NCBI GenBank assembly: GCA_966212505.1
Contig: CBIHRS010000011.1
Coordinates: forward strand, 1 to 64,000
DNA from: CAMLIZ01 sp966212505
GTDB taxonomy: Bacteria > Pseudomonadota > Gammaproteobacteria > Burkholderiales > Burkholderiaceae_C
DNA: 64,000 nt
Direction of reading: 5' to 3'
Below, in pieces: positions 17,896-27,606 of the stretch. The notes beneath the pieces are model-generated. The model saw nothing but the letters and a program-made list of their open reading frames with translations, had not been told where the DNA came from and did no database searches. The translations under genes were made by a program, and so were the position numbers. Position 1 is the stretch's first letter. Each line of letters begins with the position of its first letter.

Positions 17896-20800
17896 ATGCA
17901 CCCGCCGATAGCGGCGCCTTGTCGCTTCTTCATGCCGATTCTTCCCGTCGCCCTCAGGTATGCCTCGTGGCCGGTTGCCGCGCTCAGCGGTGCCGTGGGC
18001 TATGGGCTGGCCGAGGCGGGGCAACTGGGCTGGCTGGCGGTGTTGGCGATGGTGGTGGCCGGCTGCGTGGCCCTGGCGCCACGGCGCAAGCCTGCGGCAC
18101 CGCCGGAGCCGCCGGCGCCACCCGGGCCCGGCTCCGTGCTCGACGGCGACTTCCTGCGCGCGCTGACCGACCACCTGCCGGCCAGCCTGATCGTGATGGA
18201 CGCGAAGGAGCTGCGCGTCGTCTACCTCAACCGCCAGGCCGAGGAGGAGTTCGGCCTGCAGCCCGATCGGGTGCTCGGTCGCCGCGTCGTGCGGGTGTTC
18301 CGCGACCTGCTGCCGCCCGGCGTGGAGCAGGCGATGTCACGCGCGCTGCACGAGCGGCGGGTCGTCGAGTTCGAGTTCAGCGTGATCGAGCCGGCGCCGC
18401 AGCGCATCGTCAATGCGCGCTTTCTCGCCGTCTACGACGAGGAGGGCCGGCCCAAGGCGCTGATGGCGATCGCGCGCGACGTGAGCGCCGAGCGCCTGGC
18501 GCAGCGCGAGCTGGCCGAGTCGAAGGTGCGCTTCCAGGAGTTCGCGGCCGCGGTGGACGATGGCGTGTTCGTCGCCAACCTGGACCGCACCCATTTCTTC
18601 CACCTGTCGCCGCGCGTGCTCGACACCTGGGGCGTCACCGAGGAGGAGCTGGCGAACGCGCCGCAGTGCTTCCGCGACAAGGTGCTGCCCGAGGACCGCG
18701 AGGCGTACTTCGAGCGCTTTTCGCGCGAGCAGCGCATGGAGCCGGTGGACGTGAGCTTCCGGGTCCACCATCCCGAGCGCGGCGTGCGCTGGCTGCGCGC
18801 CCGCACGCGTGCGCTGGCACTGCACGACGGCGAGCTGCGGGTCTACGGCCTGATCAGCGACGTGACCTACGAGCGCGAGCATGAGCTGGAGCTGCAGCAG
18901 GCGCGCGACCAGGCCGAGGCGGCCAGCCAGGCCAAGAGCCAGTTCATGGCCAACATGAGCCATGAGATCCGCACGCCGATGAACGGCATCCTCGGCATGA
19001 CCGAGCTGCTGCTGGGCACGCCGCTCACCGACAAGCAGCGCCGCTTCGCGCAGGCGGTGTACCGCTCGGGCGAATCGCTGCTGGAGATCATCAACGACAT
19101 CCTCGACTTCTCGAAGATCGAGGCCGGCAAGCTCGAGCTGGCGCCCTGCGACTTCGTGCTGCGCGGCGTGGTGGAAGACACGCTGGAGCTGCTGGCGCCG
19201 CGCGCGCACGAAAAGCGTGTGGAGCTGACCTTCCGCGAGCAGCCGGGGCTGCCGGCGATGGTCAACGGCGATCCGCTGCGGCTGCGCCAGGTGATCACCA
19301 ACCTGGTGGCCAACGCGATCAAGTTCACCGAAGCTGGCGAGGTGGTCGTCGACCTGAAGCGCGTCGAAGGCGGCGAGGGGCCGACATTGACGCTGTTGTT
19401 CCAGGTGCGAGACACGGGTATCGGCATCCAGCCCGAGGTGCTGCCAAGGCTGTTCAGCGCCTTCACCCAGGCCCATGGCGGCATGTCGCGCCGCTATGGC
19501 GGCACCGGGCTGGGGCTGGCGATCTCCAAACAGCTGGTCGAGCTGATGGGCGGCCGCATCGAGGCCAGCAGCACGCCGGGCGTGGGCTCGTGCTTCAGCT
19601 TCACGCTGCCGGTGCTGCCCGCCGCCGAAGGGGCCGACGCGCCCGATGCCGAGGCCACCACGCTGCCGCCGATGCGGGTGCTGGTGGTCGAAGACCAGGA
19701 GACCAACCGCACCGTGCTGGAGAACATGCTCGGCGCCTGGGGGCTGCCGGTGGTGGTGGCCGAGCACGGCGCGGCCGCGCTCGAGATCCTGGCCGGCCGC
19801 ACGCCGGTCGACCCGCACTTCGACCTGGCGCTGGTCGACATGAAGATGCCCGAGATGGACGGCCTCACGCTGGCCCGGCGCTTGCGTGAAGAGGGGCTGC
19901 AACCCCAGATGAAGCTCATCCTGTTGTCCTCTGTGGCGGCTCCCGACGACGCACGCGCGGCGCTGGCTGCGGGTTTCCACCGGTTCGTGGCCAAGCCGCT
20001 GCGCAAGGCTGAGCTCCGGCAGGCCATCCTGGGCGTCGCGCAGCCCCCTGTTGGGGGGACCGGCTTGACGGGCGCGCTGGGGCACCACATCCTTGTGATC
20101 GAAGACAACGTCGTCAATCAGGAGGTGGTCACGCAGATGCTGCGCGGGATCGGGTGCCGTGCGCAGGTGGCATCCGGTGCGCTCGAGGGGCTGAAAGCCC
20201 TGTGCGAACAGCGGTTCGACCTGGTGCTGATGGACATCCAGATGCCTGGCATGGACGGCACCGAGGCGCTGCAATGGTTCCGCCGCGGCCCGAGCCGGCG
20301 CTTCCCGTTCATGACACCCCCCTCGACGCCGGTGGTCGCCGTCACCGCCAATGCCCTGGGCGGCGACGAGGAGCGGTTCCTCGGCCTAGGCTTCGACGAC
20401 TACCTGTCCAAACCCTTCAGAAAGAGCCAGTTGCACACCATGCTCAGACGCCGCCTCTCCCCCGCCTTGCCCGCCGATGGCAGCGATGCCAAGGGCGCTC
20501 CGTCGGCTGCGCCGGCACCGGCTCCGTCCGACCGGCTGGAGGTGCTGACCCGGGTGCTCGACGCCCAGGCGCTCGACCGGCTGCGCGAGCTCGACCCCAC
20601 CGGCACCAACGGCCTGCTGGCGCGGGTGCTCAAGGCTTTCGAGGGGTCGTTGCAGCGTTTGCTGCAGCAATTGCAGGATGCGCGAGGCACGGCCGACCAT
20701 GCTGCAATGCGGCATGTGGCCCACACGCTGAAGTCGTCGTCGGCCAGCGTGGGTGCGCTGGAGCTGTCGAAGCTGTGCGCCGACATCGAAAGGCGCATCC

Positions 20801-20898
20801 GTCAGGATGAGACCGAAGGGCTGGAAACCCTGCTCGATGGTATGGTGGCGGAAAGTGGCCGCGTGCTCGCGGCGCTGAAGCCCGTCCTCGACACCTGA
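17896..20898 (+). CDS. Hybrid sensor kinase with PAS, HisKA, two REC and HPt domains
   Basis: A 1000-residue phosphorelay protein. Order: N-terminal hydrophobic region (~15-55), two PAS units (~80-190 and ~205-320), HisKA (FMANMSHEIRTPMNG, ~350-362), HATPase (~455-575), REC1 (Asp in LALVDMKMPEMDG), REC2 (Asp in LVLMDIQMPGMDG) and HPt (MRHVAHTLKSSSAS, near 937). The layout is BarA/ArcB-like but with two receivers. A second in-frame ATG at 17932 is an alternative start. It lies 2 bp before the REC-GGDEF-EAL gene, so the phosphorelay probably feeds that c-di-GMP protein. Confidence 0.94.
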   Translation: MHPPIAAPCRFFMPILPVALRYASWPVAALSGAVGYGLAEAGQLGWLAVLAMVVAGCVALAPRRKPAAPPEPPAPPGPGSVLDGDFLRALTDHLPASLIVMDAKELRVVYLNRQAEEEFGLQPDRVLGRRVVRVFRDLLPPGVEQAMSRALHERRVVEFEFSVIEPAPQRIVNARFLAVYDEEGRPKALMAIARDVSAERLAQRELAESKVRFQEFAAAVDDGVFVANLDRTHFFHLSPRVLDTWGVTEEELANAPQCFRDKVLPEDREAYFERFSREQRMEPVDVSFRVHHPERGVRWLRARTRALALHDGELRVYGLISDVTYEREHELELQQARDQAEAASQAKSQFMANMSHEIRTPMNGILGMTELLLGTPLTDKQRRFAQAVYRSGESLLEIINDILDFSKIEAGKLELAPCDFVLRGVVEDTLELLAPRAHEKRVELTFREQPGLPAMVNGDPLRLRQVITNLVANAIKFTEAGEVVVDLKRVEGGEGPTLTLLFQVRDTGIGIQPEVLPRLFSAFTQAHGGMSRRYGGTGLGLAISKQLVELMGGRIEASSTPGVGSCFSFTLPVLPAAEGADAPDAEATTLPPMRVLVVEDQETNRTVLENMLGAWGLPVVVAEHGAAALEILAGRTPVDPHFDLALVDMKMPEMDGLTLARRLREEGLQPQMKLILLSSVAAPDDARAALAAGFHRFVAKPLRKAELRQAILGVAQPPVGGTGLTGALGHHILVIEDNVVNQEVVTQMLRGIGCRAQVASGALEGLKALCEQRFDLVLMDIQMPGMDGTEALQWFRRGPSRRFPFMTPPSTPVVAVTANALGGDEERFLGLGFDDYLSKPFRKSQLHTMLRRRLSPALPADGSDAKGAPSAAPAPAPSDRLEVLTRVLDAQALDRLRELDPTGTNGLLARVLKAFEGSLQRLLQQLQDARGTADHAAMRHVAHTLKSSSASVGALELSKLCADIERRIRQDETEGLETLLDGMVAESGRVLAALKPVLDT

Positions 20899-20900
20899 AC

Positions 20901-23138
20901 ATGAATTTGCCGCACGCTTTTGCCGACGACGATTCGCTCGAGCAGCCGAAGGTGCTGCTCGTCGATGACGACGAGGTGAACCTGCTGCTCACGGCGATCG
21001 CGTTGCGCGAGCGCGGCTTCGCGATCACCGAAGCCAGCAGCGGCGAGCGGGCGCTGCAGATGCTGGCCGACTGGACGCCCGACATCATCGTGCTCGACGC
21101 GATGATGCCGGGGCTCGACGGCTTCGCCACCTGCCGCGAGCTGCGGCTGATGCCCGGCTTCGAGAACATCCCGGTGCTGATGCTCACCGGGCTGGACGAC
21201 GATGCGTCGATCACCCGCGCCTACCAAGCCGGCGCCACCGACTTCTTCGTCAAGTCCACCCAGTGGAGCCTGCTGGCCGGCCGGCTGCGCTACCTGCTGC
21301 GCGCCTCGCGCACCCGGCTCGAGCTCGAGCGCAGCAAGGCCAAGCTCGCCCGGGCGCAGGACCTCGCCCGCATGGGCAGCTTCGACTGGCGCCGTAGTGA
21401 AGGCGGTTTCACGCTGTCGCCCGAGGGCCTGCGCGTGTTCGGCCACGGCCCGCTCGACCGGCTGAGCTTCCGCAAGCTGCTGCGCATGGTGCCGCAGGCC
21501 GAGCGCCGCGGGCTGATGCGGCTGCTGCACGACGTGGTGGCGCACAGCTCGGTGATCGCCACCGACGTGCCGGTGACCCTGCTCGACGGCCGCCAGCGCA
21601 TCATCCACGTCGAGGCCGAGCCCGAGTTCAACGAGCACGGCCAGAGCGCGGGCTACACCGGCATCGTGCAGGACGTGACCGACCGCCGCATCGCCGAGGA
21701 CAAGATCCGCCACCTGGCGAACTTCGATGCGCTCACCGGCCTGCCCAACCGGCGCCAGCTGATCTGGCGCACCGAGCGGGCGCTGGAGCATGCGCGCCGG
21801 CTCAACCACAACGCCGCGCTGCTGCTGATCGACCTCGACCGCTTCAAGGTCATCAACGACACGCTGGGCCATGCGGCCGGCGATGAACTTCTGATGGAGG
21901 TCGCGCGGCGTCTGCGCGGCTGCGTGCGCCACTCCGACCAGGTGATGGAAGGGGCGCTCGAGGCCGTCGGCGCCCGCTCGCACCGCACGCTCGAGGCGGT
22001 GGGCCGGCTCGGTGGCGACGAGTTCGTGGCGCTGCTGCCCGAGGTGACCGACGAGCGCGACGCCGAGCGGGTCGCCTCGCGCATGCTCGACGTGATGCGC
22101 GAGCCGATCTTCGTCGGCGGCCAGGAATGCTTCTGCACCGCGAGCGTGGGCATCGCGCTGTTCCCGCGCGACGGCGGCACGGTGGCCGACCTGCTGCGCA
22201 ACTCCGACGTCGCGATGTATTCGGTGAAGTCGGCGGGGCGCAACTCGGCCTCGGTCTACAGCCCGCAGCTCGCCGGCCGCGGCCGCGAGAAGCTGGAGCT
22301 GGAAAGCGCGCTGCACAAGGCGATCGAGCGCAACGAGCTGGTGCTGCACTACCAGCCCAAGGTCGACGTGCGCGCGGCCCGCATGGTGGGCGCCGAGGCG
22401 CTGATGCGCTGGCAACGGGGCAACACGCTGGTGCCGCCGGCCGACTTCATCCCGCTGGCCGAGGAAACCGGCCTGATCGTGCCCCTGAGCGAATGGGCGG
22501 TGCGCGAGGCCGCGCGGCAGGCCAGGGTCTGGCAGGTCAGCTTCGGCTTCAACGACTCGATCGCGGTCAACCTGCCGAACCGCCTGTTCGAGCGCTCCGA
22601 CCTGGTGGAGCACATCCACCAGTCGGTCAGCAACTACGGCGTGCCGCACCGCTCCATCCAGCTCGAGATCACCGAAACAGGCCTGATGAAGGACCTGCAG
22701 AACGTGATCCCGTCGCTGCACCGGCTCAACGAGATCGGCGTCGAGATCTCGATCGACGACTTCGGCACCGGCTATTCGTCGCTGGCCTACCTGACCACGC
22801 TGCCGATCTCCGAGCTCAAGATCGACCGCAGCTTCGTGCGCGACTTAGGGATTACGCCGCAGAGCTCGGCGGTGGTCACGGCCATCATCGCGCTTGCGCG
22901 GTCGCTCGGCCTGCGCGTGATCGCCGAGGGCGTGGAGAACCTGCGCCAGATGGAGGTGCTGCACCGGCTGGGCTGCGGCGTGATGCAGGGCTTCCTGTTC
23001 AGCCGCCCGATCCCGCCCGACGACCTGGAGCGCTGGCTGCAGCAGACCGTGCTGCCGCGCAAGGCGCCGTGGATCGGCCAGGCCAACGCGCTGGAGAGCG
23101 CCGCCGACAGCGCACGCCTGGTCAGCGGCCGGCCGTAA
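20901..23138 (+). CDS. REC-PAS-GGDEF-EAL c-di-GMP regulator
   Basis: A 745-residue protein with a receiver domain (~14-130, Asp in IIVLDAMMPGLDG, Lys in FFVKS), a PAS-like region (~150-260), GGDEF (~270-440) and EAL (~455-710). The GGDEF active site is intact (GRLGGDEF), but the inhibitory site ahead of it reads R-T-L-E rather than RxxD, so feedback inhibition may be lost. The EAL domain keeps GAEALMRWQR, TETGLM and DDFGTGYSSL with catalytic acidic residues. Either or both activities are possible. It is tightly linked to the upstream hybrid kinase, the likely phosphodonor. Confidence 0.93.
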   Translation: MNLPHAFADDDSLEQPKVLLVDDDEVNLLLTAIALRERGFAITEASSGERALQMLADWTPDIIVLDAMMPGLDGFATCRELRLMPGFENIPVLMLTGLDDDASITRAYQAGATDFFVKSTQWSLLAGRLRYLLRASRTRLELERSKAKLARAQDLARMGSFDWRRSEGGFTLSPEGLRVFGHGPLDRLSFRKLLRMVPQAERRGLMRLLHDVVAHSSVIATDVPVTLLDGRQRIIHVEAEPEFNEHGQSAGYTGIVQDVTDRRIAEDKIRHLANFDALTGLPNRRQLIWRTERALEHARRLNHNAALLLIDLDRFKVINDTLGHAAGDELLMEVARRLRGCVRHSDQVMEGALEAVGARSHRTLEAVGRLGGDEFVALLPEVTDERDAERVASRMLDVMREPIFVGGQECFCTASVGIALFPRDGGTVADLLRNSDVAMYSVKSAGRNSASVYSPQLAGRGREKLELESALHKAIERNELVLHYQPKVDVRAARMVGAEALMRWQRGNTLVPPADFIPLAEETGLIVPLSEWAVREAARQARVWQVSFGFNDSIAVNLPNRLFERSDLVEHIHQSVSNYGVPHRSIQLEITETGLMKDLQNVIPSLHRLNEIGVEISIDDFGTGYSSLAYLTTLPISELKIDRSFVRDLGITPQSSAVVTAIIALARSLGLRVIAEGVENLRQMEVLHRLGCGVMQGFLFSRPIPPDDLERWLQQTVLPRKAPWIGQANALESAADSARLVSGRP

Positions 23139-23187
23139 CGTGACATGCCCGGCGCACTCGCGCCTCTCCCTTTCCCGCTGACATTCC

Positions 23188-25026
23188 ATGGACACCCCGC
23201 GCGCCACCAGCGCACGCTCCGCGCCTGCCACGCCTGCTGCGCCGCCACAAGCGCCCGCCCTGATCGCCAAGGCCGCATTGCGGCGGCTGGCGATGTCGAA
23301 GCTGGAACCCACGCCCGAGAACTACGCCCGCGCCTATGCCGAAGAGGCGGGCGATGCGGCGCCGCCGGTGTTTCCCGAGCGCGCCCGGCCGCTGCTCGAG
23401 CGGCTGGCGCAGCGCTTCAGCGACGATCCCGCACAGCGCGAGGAGCTCTCGAAAGCCCTGCTGCAAGGCCGCTGGGACGACGTGCAGCGCTCGCTCGACC
23501 GCGGTGCCGAAGGCAGCGTCGCGCAGGCCCAGGCCTGGGCCACGCTGCTCGAGCGCATGGCGCGCGGCCTGGAGCGCGGCGGCCGGCAATGGACCGCGGC
23601 CCGCAAGAAGGAAAGCCTGCAGCGCGTGCTCGACGGCAGCCGCAGCGACATGCAGCGCCTGCAGCAGCGCCTGCGCCAACTGGTGACCAGCTGGGACAGC
23701 GACACGGTCGACGAGGCAGCTGCAGCAGGCGACGACGCCCCGCCGGCGGAGCAGGCAGCCGAGCCGCGCCTGACCGGCCCGGTGCCCCTGCTCGATGAAG
23801 CGCCGCCAGCAGCGGCCCCGCAGCCCGTGGTGCCCCAGGCCTGGCAGCCGGTGGTCGGCGAACTGGAAAACACGGTGCGTGCGGCGCTGCCGCTGCGCGA
23901 GCCGCGCGGCAGCGAGCTGGCCGACGAACTCTCGAAGCTCGCCGCCCGCATCGCCGCCGAGGGGGCCACCCCCGAGATCGGCGCCGCGGTGGCCAATGTG
24001 TGCGGCCGCGCGCGCCGGCTGCTGGCGCACCGGCACCATCTGCTCGATCAGCTGAGCGTGCTGTGCCAGGAGCTGAGCGCAGGCCTGACCGAGCTGTCGG
24101 AAGACGAGAGCTGGGCGCGCGGCCAGTGCGAATCGCTGCAGGCCCGCCTCGGTGAACCGCTGAGCGCACGCAGCGTGCGCGCGGCCACCGAGCTGCTGGC
24201 GCAGACGCGCGCCCGCCAGCACCAGCTGCGCAGCGACCGCGACCGCACGCGCGATGCGCTGAAGAGCCTGATCCAGCGCATGCTCGAGGAGCTGGGGGCG
24301 CTGGCCCAGCACACCGGCCGCTTCCATGACAGCGTGGGCCGCTATGCCGAGGTGGTCGAGAAGGCCGACTCGCTCGAGAGCCTGGCCGGCGTGGTGCGCG
24401 AGATGGTGGAAGAGAGCCGCGCGGTGCAGTCGCTGGTGAGCCAGACGCAGAGCCGGCTCAATGAGGAGCACAGCCGCGCCTCCGAGCTCGAGGCCAAGGT
24501 GCGCGAGCTCGAAGGCGAGCTGCGGCGCCTGTCGGACGAGGTGTCGACCGACGCGCTGACGCAGATCGCCAACCGGCGCGGCCTGCAGCAGGCCTTCGAG
24601 GTGGAATGCGCCAGGCTGGAGCGCGACGGCGGCACGCTCTCGCTCGGCCTGCTCGACATCGACAACTTCAAGAAGCTGAACGACACGCTGGGCCACGGCG
24701 CCGGCGACGAGGCGCTGAAGGCGCTGGCCGAGCATGTGCAGCGCTCGCTGCGGCCGCTGGACACGGTGGCGCGCTACGGCGGCGAGGAGTTCGTCGTCGT
24801 GCTGCCCGGCACACCGGCCGATGAGGCGCAGCAGGTGCTCACGCGGCTGCAGCGCTCGCTCAGCGGCAGCCTGTTCATGCACGAGGCGCAGCCGGTGTTC
24901 GTGACCTTCTCGGCCGGCGTCACCGCCTACCGGCCCGGTGAGCGATTGGAAGAGGCGCTGGAGCGCGCCGACGAGGCGCTCTACGAGGCCAAGCGGACCG
25001 GGAAGAACCGCACCTGCATCGCCTGA
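23188..25026 (+). CDS. Diguanylate cyclase with long helical N-terminus
   Basis: A 612-residue protein whose C-terminal domain (~445-610) is GGDEF, with GGEEF as active site and RPLD five residues upstream as a proper c-di-GMP inhibitory site. Residues ~1-440 are mostly helical and coiled-coil, with an early motif KLEPTPENYARAY seen in several proteobacterial cyclases with this architecture, and a low-complexity Ala/Pro linker near residue 170. No transmembrane segment is seen. It probably makes c-di-GMP in response to an unknown partner. It follows the GGDEF-EAL gene by 49 bp and converges on the acetyl-CoA hydrolase gene. Confidence 0.93.
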   Translation: MDTPRATSARSAPATPAAPPQAPALIAKAALRRLAMSKLEPTPENYARAYAEEAGDAAPPVFPERARPLLERLAQRFSDDPAQREELSKALLQGRWDDVQRSLDRGAEGSVAQAQAWATLLERMARGLERGGRQWTAARKKESLQRVLDGSRSDMQRLQQRLRQLVTSWDSDTVDEAAAAGDDAPPAEQAAEPRLTGPVPLLDEAPPAAAPQPVVPQAWQPVVGELENTVRAALPLREPRGSELADELSKLAARIAAEGATPEIGAAVANVCGRARRLLAHRHHLLDQLSVLCQELSAGLTELSEDESWARGQCESLQARLGEPLSARSVRAATELLAQTRARQHQLRSDRDRTRDALKSLIQRMLEELGALAQHTGRFHDSVGRYAEVVEKADSLESLAGVVREMVEESRAVQSLVSQTQSRLNEEHSRASELEAKVRELEGELRRLSDEVSTDALTQIANRRGLQQAFEVECARLERDGGTLSLGLLDIDNFKKLNDTLGHGAGDEALKALAEHVQRSLRPLDTVARYGGEEFVVVLPGTPADEAQQVLTRLQRSLSGSLFMHEAQPVFVTFSAGVTAYRPGERLEEALERADEALYEAKRTGKNRTCIA

Positions 25027-25030
25027 GCTC

Positions 25031-27166
25031 TCACAGGTTGCCAGCGAAGAGCTTGCGGATGAACAGCTGCTTGAAGCTCGCCGCGTCGTTCAGTCCCAGC
25101 CGATCCAGGTAGGCGGGCGGCGCCTCCTTGTTGTCCCACAGGCTCTTCAGCGCCATCGTCACCAGCTCCACCGGATGGTCGGTGGCGCGCTTCAGGCGCT
25201 TGAGCGCGCGCACGATGTGCAGCTCGTCGTCGTTGAGGTCGGTGCCGAACGGAAAGTCGGGCAGCAGCCCCGCCTGGCTCCACGGATGCAGCTTCGCATC
25301 CAGCGCCGCGGGCAGGTTCTCGCGGTACCGCCCGGGCACGGTGTAGCCCAGCTCCAGCTTGCCGTGCAGCTTGGCCTCGCCGGCCAGCTGGTCCTGGAAG
25401 CGCGAATCGGCGATCGCGATCAGGCGCTTGATCACTTCGCTGTCGCTGCAGCCGCGCAGGTCGGCCACGCCGTATTCGGTGATCACGATGTCGCGCAGGT
25501 GGCGCGGGATGGTGGCATGGCCGTAGTTCCAGACGATGCTGCTGCGCAGGCCATCCTTGTGCTCATGGGTGGCGCGCAGCATCAGGACCGAGCGGCCGTC
25601 GCGCAACGCATGCGCCATCGCCACGAAGTTGTACTGCCCGCCCACGCCCGACACCACCTCGCCGGTGTCGAGGCAATCCGATGCCGCGGCGCCCAGCAGC
25701 GTGATGACCATCGTGGTGTTCATGAAGCGGCCGAGCCGGCGCTGTGCGCGCTTGAGCTCGCTCTCGCCGGGGGCGCGGCCGTAGAGCTGGTTGATGAAGT
25801 CGATGCGCGTCATGTCGATCTTCGCCAGCTCCTGCTCGGGCATCGTGCGCAGGCGCTCGTAGAAATCCTGCGGCCCGAGGAAGAAGCCGCCGTGCATGAA
25901 CACGCCGTGCTGCAGGCGCGTGCCGAGCAGCGAGGAGGCCACTGCATTGAAGCCGTCGTCGCTGAGCAGGTCGTTGGCCACGCGCTGCTCGCCCAGCACC
26001 AGCGCATCGCCCTCGATGCGCACGCCGGGTTTCAGCACGCCGTAATGCGCGAGGAAGGCCAGGTCCTGCTCGTGCAGCGGCGAGCGCACGCGGCCGGCCT
26101 CGAGCAGCGCGCGCAGCGTCTGCGGCGTGACCGTCTCGTCGGCGATCAGGCCGTCGTTCAGCAGCGTCTGCAGCGCGGTGTCGTCGAAGACCTCGCGCCG
26201 CACGATGCCGGCCTCGATCAGCTTCAGGAAGCCGTTGACGAACATCTCGGAGCAGCCGTAGAGCCCGCGGTCGAAGCGGCCGAGTTCGCGGCCGGCGAGG
26301 CCGTCGGGGCACAGGCTGTCGAGGATGCGGCGGTATTCGGTGCCGTGCCGGTCGCGCACGATCAGCGCCTGCGCGATCGCGTCGCCCAGCGAGCCGATGC
26401 CGATCTGCAGCGTGCCGCCATCGACCACGAGGCTGGAAGCATGCAGGCCGATCGCGTAGTCGGCCGTGCTGACCTTGCCATTGGGCGGGCCGAACAGCGT
26501 GTGCGTGGCCGCAGGGTCGGTCACCACGAGGTCGAAGAAGCCGGGCTCGACCTCGGCGCCGTTCGGCATGAAGGGCATCTGCCGGTTGACCACGCCGATC
26601 TTCAGCAGCGGCTTGCCCTGCTCGGCCAGGCGCTCGATCACCTCGAAGGTGACATCCGGGTTGCTCGACAACGAGAGGCGCCAGTCATCGTCCTTGCCGC
26701 GGGAGGCCACCGCCTGCGCGATCACGTTCATGCCCTGCAGACCCATGTCGCGCGCGACGAAGGTGTAGTTGGTCGAGATGTAGGCCTGCTGCGCGATGCT
26801 GTTGCCGAGGTAGTCGCCGGTCTTCATGAAGAACTCGCGCACCTCGATGTTGGGCGGCAGCGTGCCGCCGCGCAGGTCCTTCACATAGTCGAGGTCGGGG
26901 TAGTCGGCGAACACGCGCTCGACCAGCGGCTGCAGGAAATGCTGCTCGAGCTCGCTCTTGCCCACCGGCTTCTCGAGCGAGAGCGCGGTGATGATCACCA
27001 GCCGCCGCGCAGGGTTGGCCTTGATGCGGCGGTACAGCGCGTTGACGAACGGATTGGGCTTGCCGATGCCCAGCGGCAGGCCGAGCACGATCTCGCCGGG
27101 CAGGCTGTCGAGCACGATGTCGACGGCAGCGTCGAGCGACTCGACGACGCGGGGTGTGGCGGCCAT
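25031..27166 (-). CDS. Acetyl-CoA hydrolase/transferase family protein
   Basis: A 711-residue member of the acyl-CoA hydrolase/CoA-transferase superfamily, longer than the ~430-500 residue short forms. The C-terminal catalytic half contains SGVGGQYNFVAMAHAL and the segment DIVITEYGVADLRGCS, with the Glu of ITEYG as the probable CoA-binding nucleophile. The N-terminal half has KPNPFVNALYRRI and VVTDPAATHTLFGP. The reaction is probably CoA transfer or hydrolysis between small acyl-CoAs and acetate; the true substrate cannot be read from sequence. It is a single-gene unit with a GAGGAGACACCCC leader sequence before the ATG. Confidence 0.88.
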   Translation of the reverse strand: MAATPRVVESLDAAVDIVLDSLPGEIVLGLPLGIGKPNPFVNALYRRIKANPARRLVIITALSLEKPVGKSELEQHFLQPLVERVFADYPDLDYVKDLRGGTLPPNIEVREFFMKTGDYLGNSIAQQAYISTNYTFVARDMGLQGMNVIAQAVASRGKDDDWRLSLSSNPDVTFEVIERLAEQGKPLLKIGVVNRQMPFMPNGAEVEPGFFDLVVTDPAATHTLFGPPNGKVSTADYAIGLHASSLVVDGGTLQIGIGSLGDAIAQALIVRDRHGTEYRRILDSLCPDGLAGRELGRFDRGLYGCSEMFVNGFLKLIEAGIVRREVFDDTALQTLLNDGLIADETVTPQTLRALLEAGRVRSPLHEQDLAFLAHYGVLKPGVRIEGDALVLGEQRVANDLLSDDGFNAVASSLLGTRLQHGVFMHGGFFLGPQDFYERLRTMPEQELAKIDMTRIDFINQLYGRAPGESELKRAQRRLGRFMNTTMVITLLGAAASDCLDTGEVVSGVGGQYNFVAMAHALRDGRSVLMLRATHEHKDGLRSSIVWNYGHATIPRHLRDIVITEYGVADLRGCSDSEVIKRLIAIADSRFQDQLAGEAKLHGKLELGYTVPGRYRENLPAALDAKLHPWSQAGLLPDFPFGTDLNDDELHIVRALKRLKRATDHPVELVTMALKSLWDNKEAPPAYLDRLGLNDAASFKQLFIRKLFAGNL

Positions 27167-27260
27167 GGGGTGTCTCCTCGTTCTGGATCTGGACCAGCGA
27201 GAGTCTGCGGCCGCCGGGCCGCGGGTGGATTGACGGGCGACAAGCGCCCGCTGACTGGAC

Positions 27261-27503
27261 TCAGTGGGTGAGCTTGCTCACGGCCTGCATCAGCACGCCC
27301 ATGACCGCCACCGCGCCGCACACCGACACCAGCCCATAGCCGAGCAAGGCCCAGGGCCTGCCGCGGCGCCGCGAGCGGCGCAGGCGGCCGCTGCCGCTGC
27401 GGGTGTCATCGATCACTGTGGACGAATAGCCGGTGGACTGCCATTCGGTGTTGCCATCGGAGCGGCGATCCCGCTCCCAGACGTGGAGTTGACGAGCGCG
27501 CAT
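27261..27503 (-). CDS. Small single-pass membrane protein, unknown
   Basis: An 80-residue protein with a basic, polar N-terminal half (Arg-rich near 38-50) and one C-terminal membrane helix (WALLGYGLVSVCGAVAVMGVLM, cited in part; residues ~51-72). I do not recognise a family. Codon use is like the neighbours, but the length leaves some doubt that it is real. It lies 95 bp upstream of the acetyl-CoA hydrolase gene on the same strand. Confidence 0.45.
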   Translation of the reverse strand: MRARQLHVWERDRRSDGNTEWQSTGYSSTVIDDTRSGSGRLRRSRRRGRPWALLGYGLVSVCGAVAVMGVLMQAVSKLTH

Positions 27504-27606
27504 GTTGCTGTGGCCGGTGGTCCGTGAGTGCGACGGCCCCGGCTGGAGTTGTGAAAACCTTCGAAAGCACCGCCGGTGGCTCTGATGGCCCCGGTCGGGC
27601 TGCGTC

